Shown here: piece by piece, positions 6,126 to 10,336 of the stretch
Numbering within the stretch: the stretch's first letter is position 1
Layout of the letters: each line of letters begins with the position of its first letter
Origin: Desulfuromonadales bacterium
Lineage (GTDB): Bacteria; Desulfobacterota; Desulfuromonadia; Geobacterales; Pseudopelobacteraceae
Reading direction: 5' to 3'
Assembly (NCBI GenBank): GCA_015688915.1
Contig: JAATGX010000101.1
Coordinates: 1 to 10,336, forward strand
Length of the DNA stretch: 10,336 nucleotides
The notes under the pieces: model-generated
The model's database searches: none
Told to the model about the DNA's origin: nothing
Seen by the model: the letters and a program-made list of their open reading frames with translations, nothing else
Program-made: the position numbers and the translations under genes

Positions 6126-6131
6126 GAAGAC

Positions 6132-7019
6132 ATGAACAGGGACACCAGACAATACATAGATCTGCACATGCACTCCGATTGCTCGGACGGCGTCTTCTCA
6201 CCGGCCGAGTTGGTAGACCGGGCGGCGAGGCGGGGACTGACGGCCATTGCCATCGCCGACCACGACTCGGTATCAGGCATCTCCCCGGCGCAGATTGCCG
6301 GGACCGGCATGGGTGTCGAGGTGATAGCGGCGGTGGAACTTTCCGTACAGTTTGGCCCGTGGCAGGATGTCCATCTCCTGGGCTATGGCATCGATTACAC
6401 CGACGGCAGTTTCCTGGGACGGCTGAACGGGTTTCGCCGGAAGCGGGAGCAACGCAACGTGGAAATCCTCGACAGGGTGAACGAAAGGCTCACCCATGAG
6501 CGGCGGACCGGCCTGGAGCTTGGCGATGTGCTTGTCTATGCACGGGATGCCATCGGCCGGCCGCATATCGCCCGCGCACTCCTGGACAAAGGGTACGTCG
6601 CGTCCGTTGAAGACGCCTTCCAGAGGTACCTGATTCCCTGCAACGTCCCCAAATCCTACTGGCTGATCCATGACGCCATCGCCGAGATCAGGCGTATTGG
6701 CGGCGCTGCCGTGCTGGCCCATCCCACCACCGTCAGCACTGACCGCGGGGTACTGCGTCAAGCTATCAGGGAGCTGGTAGATATGGGGCTGGACGGCATC
6801 GAGGCGTTCAATAACCTGGCTTTACCGGACGAGATGGAATTTCTGCGCCGACTGGCGGGTGAATTGGAGTTGCTGGTTACCGGCGGATCGGATTTTCACG
6901 GCATCGAGGAAGGGCTGGAGATGGGAAAGGGGCGAGGTGGCATGCGCTTCAGCGCCGACCTCCTCGCCCCTTTGAAGAAACGTTTAGCGGAACGGAGGGA
7001 TCAGCTTTTATCCTTATAG
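6132..7019 (+). CDS. PHP-domain phosphoesterase (TrpH/YciV-like, 3',5'-nucleoside bisphosphate phosphatase / RNase AM family)
   Basis: 295 aa with the full PHP metal-site set. Motifs are DLHMHSDCSDG (10-20; His12, His14, Asp19), IADHDSVSG (41-49; Asp43, His44, Asp45), Glu69 in AAVELS, and His81 in the VHLLGY strand. IGRPHIARAL (141-150) gives His145, VLAHPTT (194-200) gives His197, and GGSDFHG (251-257) gives Asp254 and His256. GRPHIAR with an inserted middle domain is typical of the YciV/TrpH group, which hydrolyses 3',5'-nucleoside bisphosphates such as pAp and trims RNA 5' ends. It lacks the polymerase domains of DnaE or PolX. Cytoplasmic, no signal peptide. It is the only plus-strand gene here, divergent from nth, and its last 19 bp overlap the kinase-BON gene tail to tail. 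ATG 6132 has only a weak GAAG before it; an ATG at 6124 hits a stop at once. Confidence 0.92.
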   Translation: MNRDTRQYIDLHMHSDCSDGVFSPAELVDRAARRGLTAIAIADHDSVSGISPAQIAGTGMGVEVIAAVELSVQFGPWQDVHLLGYGIDYTDGSFLGRLNGFRRKREQRNVEILDRVNERLTHERRTGLELGDVLVYARDAIGRPHIARALLDKGYVASVEDAFQRYLIPCNVPKSYWLIHDAIAEIRRIGGAAVLAHPTTVSTDRGVLRQAIRELVDMGLDGIEAFNNLALPDEMEFLRRLAGELELLVTGGSDFHGIEEGLEMGKGRGGMRFSADLLAPLKKRLAERRDQLLSL

Positions 7020-7828
7020 GCCTTGTAGTTGACCACCTGGATATCCTCTTTCACCGATTTGACCCCCTTGACCGCTTCCACGATCTTTATGGCGCTCTTC
7101 TTCTCCTTGTCCGACGCCAGATAGCCGCTCAGCAGGACTTTGCCCTTTTCAACGTCGATCTTGAAGGGGCGGTAATCCAGGTCGGGTGAGTTCAACAGGG
7201 CAGTTTCGATCCGCTTCACCAGGATGGTGTTGTCGATGATCTCGCCCGCACCCTTTTCGGCCTCCTTGAGGGCCGGCTCCTTGGCTGCCGCCACGATGAT
7301 CTCGACAATCGACGCGGGCGAGAGCCGCGAGGTATTGAAGGTCAGGTCATATCCAAGCGGATCGTCCCAGTCGCGGTCGAAATAGAAGTGGATGAAACCA
7401 CCCCGCTGGTGATCGCTGCGGCGGATCATGGTGCGGGCCAGGTCAGGGTCGATCCACTCCCGTTCGGCAAAGCACTCCACACGTTCCTCGAAATCGGCGA
7501 TGAAGCGAAGCCTCAGTACGTTACCGCAATCCTTCACCAGATCCTGGCCACCACGGCCATAGATGATCACGTTGCCCTTGCGGGCAAAATCGAGCAGGAT
7601 CAGTTCAACCGTATTCAGTGCCGCGGCACGTTTGCGGTCTTCGGCGGTGATGTATGACGGCGGCTTTTCATCGACCATCTGGAGCATATCCGGGGCAAGC
7701 CCGTATTTGGCGGCACAGGCGCTGATACATGTTCCGTCAACCAGTGTATACTTGAGCTTCTTGGCGACGTTGGCCGCTATCTGATATGCACCGGTACCCA
7801 TTTCCCTTGAAATCGTGATGACCGCCAT
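7001..7828 (-). CDS. Cytidylate kinase-like P-loop protein fused to a C-terminal BON domain
   Basis: 275 aa. Residues 1 to about 190 match the cytidylate-kinase-like family often found near stress and signalling genes. The N-terminal nucleotide loop is ITISREMGTGAYQIA (4-18), followed by VIIYGRGGQDL (88-98), LRFIADFEERVE (107-118) and the DPLGYDLTFNTSRLS strand (156-170). Residues 196-268 form a BON domain: IIDNTILVKRIETALL, then KIDVEKGKVLLSGYL and AVKGVKSVKEDIQVVN. BON domains usually occur in envelope proteins, yet there is no signal peptide or membrane segment, so this one appears cytoplasmic. ATG 7828 is preceded by GGAGG at 7 nt and replaces a TTG two codons upstream. It has its own predicted promoter. 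True CMP kinase activity is doubtful; substrate unknown. Confidence 0.85.
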   Translation of the reverse strand: MAVITISREMGTGAYQIAANVAKKLKYTLVDGTCISACAAKYGLAPDMLQMVDEKPPSYITAEDRKRAAALNTVELILLDFARKGNVIIYGRGGQDLVKDCGNVLRLRFIADFEERVECFAEREWIDPDLARTMIRRSDHQRGGFIHFYFDRDWDDPLGYDLTFNTSRLSPASIVEIIVAAAKEPALKEAEKGAGEIIDNTILVKRIETALLNSPDLDYRPFKIDVEKGKVLLSGYLASDKEKKSAIKIVEAVKGVKSVKEDIQVVNYKAYKDKS

Positions 7829-7863
7829 TGACAAACCTCCCTGCGATATGAGCGCTTTCCGCG

Positions 7864-7892
7864 CTTATAGCACGTTGCCGTTGTGTAAACAA
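7864..7892 (-). promoter_or_regulatory. Predicted promoter of the kinase-BON gene (extended -10)
   Basis: Minus strand: -35 TTGTTT (7892-7887), 17 bp spacer, -10 TATAAG (7869-7864) with TG at 7872-7871 forming an extended -10. The start would be near 7857. A short inverted repeat (AGCGC/GCGCT, 7851-7865) overlaps the -10 and start region, and the hairpin at 7892-7911 touches the -35. Confidence 0.6.
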
Positions 7893-7911
7893 GAAGGTAA
7901 TGCTACCTTCT
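7892..7911 (-). terminator. Possible weak terminator of the SPOR/helical-repeat/GTPase operon
   Basis: Minus strand: AGAAGGTA, loop GCAT, TACCTTCT form a perfect 8 bp stem starting 24 nt after the GTPase stop. It is followed by TGTTTA, a short and interrupted T-run, so termination would be inefficient. Because it abuts the -35 of the next promoter it could instead be an operator. Confidence 0.45.
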
Positions 7912-7934
7912 CTGCAAGTCCTGCTGGCGCCCGC

Positions 7935-8831
7935 CTAACCCGGCTCAACCGTGACGGTCACCATCAGCCGGCGCATCCCGCCCGGCTGTTCTATTTCCAA
8001 CGGAATCCGTACACGGCCTTCGTCCATGCGGACACCATCCCCGGCCACCCTGACCCGTAACGGCAAATCACCGGGCGGCTCCGCGCCAGACGGCGTACGA
8101 TCGGGCGTGGCCTCAGGCGCCACGCCGGTATCCATGGGCACCTGTTCCGGTGCACGAGCGCCGGGGGCGGACCGAACGGTGTCACCATCGCTCCCGGCAG
8201 TGCCAGCCGCGCCCACCTCCCGTTCCACTGCCGATGCAGTGCCCTGTTCCTGTTCCCCGATACGGGCCATGATCTTGCGGGAAAGCGAGGTAAGGGCCTC
8301 CAGAACGCCATCTCCAGTCGTCGCCGTGGTCAGGCGGACATCGCACTCCGCGAGTCCCAGCAGCGAGGACACGTCATCCGGCGACACCCGGTCGGCGCTG
8401 TCGGCCTTGTTGAGTTGGAGGACCAACGGAATTTCATCCAGCGCCACACCGTAGGAATTCAACACCCCCCGCAGTTGCAGCACGCTTTGCCGCACGACGG
8501 GCACTTTTTCCCGGCCGGCATCGGCCACGAGGACCAGGCCGTCAGTCCCCTTGAGCATCATTTTCCAGGCAGCGGGGTTGGCAACGGTCCCGTTCAGCGT
8601 ATAGATCTGAAAACGTATGCGGTAGCCGTTGAAAAGCGGTTGTTCGAACGGGGTGAAATCGAAGAACAGCAATGCGGAACCGGCGGTAGGCAATACCTTC
8701 AGTTCTCCGCGGAGCGATGGCTTGATCCTGCCATAGACGTAACGCAGTGAGGTCCCCTTACCGGCGCCTTCATGGCCAAAGTAGACGATCTTCGCGTTTA
8801 TCTCCCGCTTGGCGTGATTTACAATGGCCAT
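7935..8831 (-). CDS. MglA-like small GTPase with altered P-loop and C-terminal extension
   Basis: 298 aa. Residues 1 to about 190 align by eye with MglA-type gliding/polarity GTPases. Shared features are REINAKIVYFG (9-19), LLFFDFTPFE (54-63), the RFQIYTLNGTVANP switch II region (73-86), LKGTDGLVLVADAG (93-106) and the base-binding NKAD (141-144). The P-loop is GHEGAGKGT (19-27), with Gly26 where MglA has Thr after the lysine. The usual PGQ of switch II is NGT (80-82). After the GTPase comes a Pro/Ala/Gly/Glu linker (about 195-255) and a short beta-rich tail (256-298), neither of which occurs in typical MglA of about 195 aa. ATG 8831 has TAGGAG at 5 nt and starts 8 bp after the upstream gene's stop, so it is in one operon with that gene. 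Nucleotide turnover may be altered or lost. Confidence 0.85.
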   Translation of the reverse strand: MAIVNHAKREINAKIVYFGHEGAGKGTSLRYVYGRIKPSLRGELKVLPTAGSALLFFDFTPFEQPLFNGYRIRFQIYTLNGTVANPAAWKMMLKGTDGLVLVADAGREKVPVVRQSVLQLRGVLNSYGVALDEIPLVLQLNKADSADRVSPDDVSSLLGLAECDVRLTTATTGDGVLEALTSLSRKIMARIGEQEQGTASAVEREVGAAGTAGSDGDTVRSAPGARAPEQVPMDTGVAPEATPDRTPSGAEPPGDLPLRVRVAGDGVRMDEGRVRIPLEIEQPGGMRRLMVTVTVEPG

Positions 8832-8839
8832 CTCCGCTC

Positions 8840-9796
8840 CTATCGTTTTTTGTTCAGCAACATCCGCCTGGCCTGTGTAGAAATCACCGACGAGATATTC
8901 TTGCTCTTGGCGTAGGCCGCCACATCCTTCTCGCCCAGCGTCGAAAGATACCGCAGCGCGTTGGGCACCGGCGTGCGTGGGTTTTCCACCAGCGCCTTCC
9001 GGATCTTGTGGTTCTTGACCCACTCCTTGTTGACGCAGATCAGGCGCATGATTTCATCGTTCTGCGCCCCTGACTTTGCCAGGGACAATATCTCCGCCTC
9101 GGTGATACGGGGATTCTTGATGACACTGCTGGAAACCAGCCTGTTGGCATCCTTGACAAGCAGCGAACGCCATTCCTTGTCGCCGGTCAGGGCCATCTTG
9201 ATCTTGTCGGCAATGCCCATGGTCTGGGACAGCTTATACTTGCTGAGGAACTCCTCTCCCTGATCGTCAATGGCATCCTCTTCGTCCGCCTCGCCAGCGT
9301 CCTCCGCCGGTTCTTCACCCTCGCCGTCCGATCCGTCGTCCAGCCCCTCCAGCCCCGTATCGTCACCCTCTTCACCACTTTCTCCGGGAGAATACTCGTC
9401 GGAGACGTCCCCTGCCCCTTCACCACCCGTGGAAAATCCTTGGAGAAACGCCCGCGCCTGGGGAGAAAGCGACGTGCTGTCCAGGAGTGCGCCGACCACA
9501 CCACGGCTTGCGTGATGACGCCGCGCAATCACATCGAGGATGGCGGGATGCGTCTCGGGGCAGCTCCGGATGAACTCCACCAGCGGTTCCTCGGGCAACG
9601 CTTCAAAAACAGCCGCGGCCGCGCCCTTGACCACGCTGTCGCCATCCTGCATCAGGCAGCAGATGAGCAGCACCCGGTCCTCGGGCGCCATGCCGGTTGC
9701 AGCTTCCAACCCCTTCAGCCTCTCGTCGATGCCGAGTCCGGGCCGGAGAAATGCCGAGATTGCCGGGGATATCTTCAGCTTAACCTTCTCGGCCAT
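8840..9796 (-). CDS. Helical-repeat (HEAT/LRV-like) protein with long acidic linker
   Basis: 318 aa, no signal peptide or membrane segment. It has three parts. Residues 1 to about 122 are a helical HEAT-like region (EDRVLLICCLMQDGDSVVKG and similar). Residues about 123-182 are a low-complexity linker dominated by Asp, Glu, Gly and Ser. Residues 183-318 are a second helical region with repeated NPR motifs, KNPRIT (227-232) and ENPRTP (271-276), each followed by an amphipathic helix, and a basic C terminus. I recall similar C-terminal regions in other Geobacter-type and myxobacterial proteins, but know no assigned function. The gene begins 6 bp after the SPOR gene and ends 8 bp before the MglA-like GTPase, suggesting a scaffold or effector for that GTPase. 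ATG 9796 is preceded by AGGGA. Confidence 0.8.
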   Translation of the reverse strand: MAEKVKLKISPAISAFLRPGLGIDERLKGLEAATGMAPEDRVLLICCLMQDGDSVVKGAAAAVFEALPEEPLVEFIRSCPETHPAILDVIARRHHASRGVVGALLDSTSLSPQARAFLQGFSTGGEGAGDVSDEYSPGESGEEGDDTGLEGLDDGSDGEGEEPAEDAGEADEEDAIDDQGEEFLSKYKLSQTMGIADKIKMALTGDKEWRSLLVKDANRLVSSSVIKNPRITEAEILSLAKSGAQNDEIMRLICVNKEWVKNHKIRKALVENPRTPVPNALRYLSTLGEKDVAAYAKSKNISSVISTQARRMLLNKKR

Positions 9797-9802
9797 AGGT
9801 CC

Positions 9803-10336
9803 CTACTGCTGGGAGAGGGACGCCTTGAGCCCCGCATCCTTCAGCTTCTTCAAGGCGGTCTCGGCCGACTTCCTGTCACTGAACGTACCGGCAGTCAAGC
9901 GCTTGGAAGGAATGGCCACCTCGGCATGCTTCAGGGTCAGAGAAAATCCGGCCGCTGCCAGCCGTTCCTTCTCGGACATGGCCCGGGCATCCAGCAGGTA
10001 CGAGCCGGCATAGACGGCATATTTCCCGCCCTGGTCGATGATAAAGGCATCCGACGTGAACCGTTTGAGCTTTCCGAGTTCGGCCAGGGCGGTTGCCCGA
10101 TCGTCATACTCGGCCCGCAACAGGCGGTTCATGGGTGATTTCTTTCGCGCACCCTGTTGAACGGCCGCATCCAGGCCGGCCTTTCTGACCCGTACCAGAT
10201 CGGCAGCCAGTGCATCCTCAAGCACATAACTGCCAACCACCACGGTCCAGCGGCCTCCGGATGCATCACCCGGCTCAGGCGCAGCCTTCTTCCCGGGTTT
10301 GGCTGTCGGCTTTGCCGCTGAAACCTTTTCCTTCCC
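9803..10336 (-). CDS. Tandem SPOR-domain protein, 5' end outside window
   Basis: The frame is open from the window edge (10336) to the stop at 9803; 177 residues are visible and the true start lies upstream outside the window. The visible part opens with a Lys/Ala/Pro-rich linker (1-28). A first SPOR-like repeat follows from RWTVVVGSYV (29-38) to about 101, and a second from KYAVYAGSYLLDARAM (105-120) to the C terminus. Each shows the family's xVxxGSY strand, a helix and a closing beta-x-helix half. SPOR domains bind denuded peptidoglycan, usually outside the inner membrane, so a membrane anchor or signal is expected in the missing N-terminal part. A GTG at 10243 is internal, not a start. It is the first visible gene of the operon and is followed after 6 bp by the helical-repeat gene. 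Confidence 0.85.
   Translation of the reverse strand, partial: GKEKVSAAKPTAKPGKKAAPEPGDASGGRWTVVVGSYVLEDALAADLVRVRKAGLDAAVQQGARKKSPMNRLLRAEYDDRATALAELGKLKRFTSDAFIIDQGGKYAVYAGSYLLDARAMSEKERLAAAGFSLTLKHAEVAIPSKRLTAGTFSDRKSAETALKKLKDAGLKASLSQQ

Noticed and set aside
6052..6201. A 50-residue N-terminal extension of endonuclease III
   Set aside because: It is Arg/Cys-rich, unlike any Nth N terminus, and overlaps the divergent promoter region and the start of the PHP gene.
9270..9515. Serine/proline-rich plus-strand frame
   Set aside because: It is the complement of the acidic Asp/Glu/Gly linker of the helical-repeat protein; low complexity explains it.

Overview
The window looks like chromosomal DNA of a moderately GC-rich member of the Geobacter lineage (Desulfuromonadia, formerly Deltaproteobacteria). 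This is inferred from family content (V4R sensor, MglA-type GTPase, SPOR protein, RpoH with a CIRCE-type operator), not from a database match. Nearly everything lies on the minus strand; the only plus-strand gene is the PHP phosphatase at 6132-7019. I see no insertion sequence, phage gene, CRISPR array or replication origin.

Layout, left to right. (1) 1-341: a minus-strand tRNA cluster, Thr(TGT)-Tyr(GTA)-Gly(TCC), cut by the window edge. It is the same order that precedes tRNA-Thr(GGT) and an EF-Tu gene in many bacteria, and has its own promoter at 377-405. (2) 416-1424: rpoH, with a strong intrinsic terminator behind it and a sigma-70-like promoter overlapping a near-perfect CIRCE (HrcA operator) in front. 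(3) 1461-2597: a two-gene signalling unit, a V4R-domain sensor followed by a soluble HAMP-like/coiled-coil protein ending in a paired CxxC module. (4) 2697-5322: a beta-hydroxyacid dehydrogenase with a good promoter, then a hairpin-plus-T-tract directly abutting the Shine-Dalgarno of a thiolase-fold gene that has lost the expected catalytic cysteines and carries an extra, possibly OB-fold, C-terminal domain. (5) 5395-7019: nth (endonuclease III) and a PHP-family nucleotide phosphatase, divergent from an 80 bp spacer whose candidate promoters leave almost no leader. (6) 7001-7892: a cytidylate-kinase-like P-loop protein fused to a BON domain, whose 3' end overlaps the PHP gene tail to tail. (7) 7892-10336: a tightly spaced operon of a tandem-SPOR protein (5' end outside the window), a helical-repeat protein with a long acidic linker, and an MglA-like GTPase with an altered P-loop and a C-terminal extension.

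The left part (tRNAs, rpoH, nth) is housekeeping. The best candidates for undescribed biology are the SPOR / helical-repeat / altered-MglA operon, the cysteine-less thiolase with its upstream terminator, and the kinase-BON fusion. Promoter calls come from reading by eye and are tentative; family assignments rest on motifs visible in the translations.
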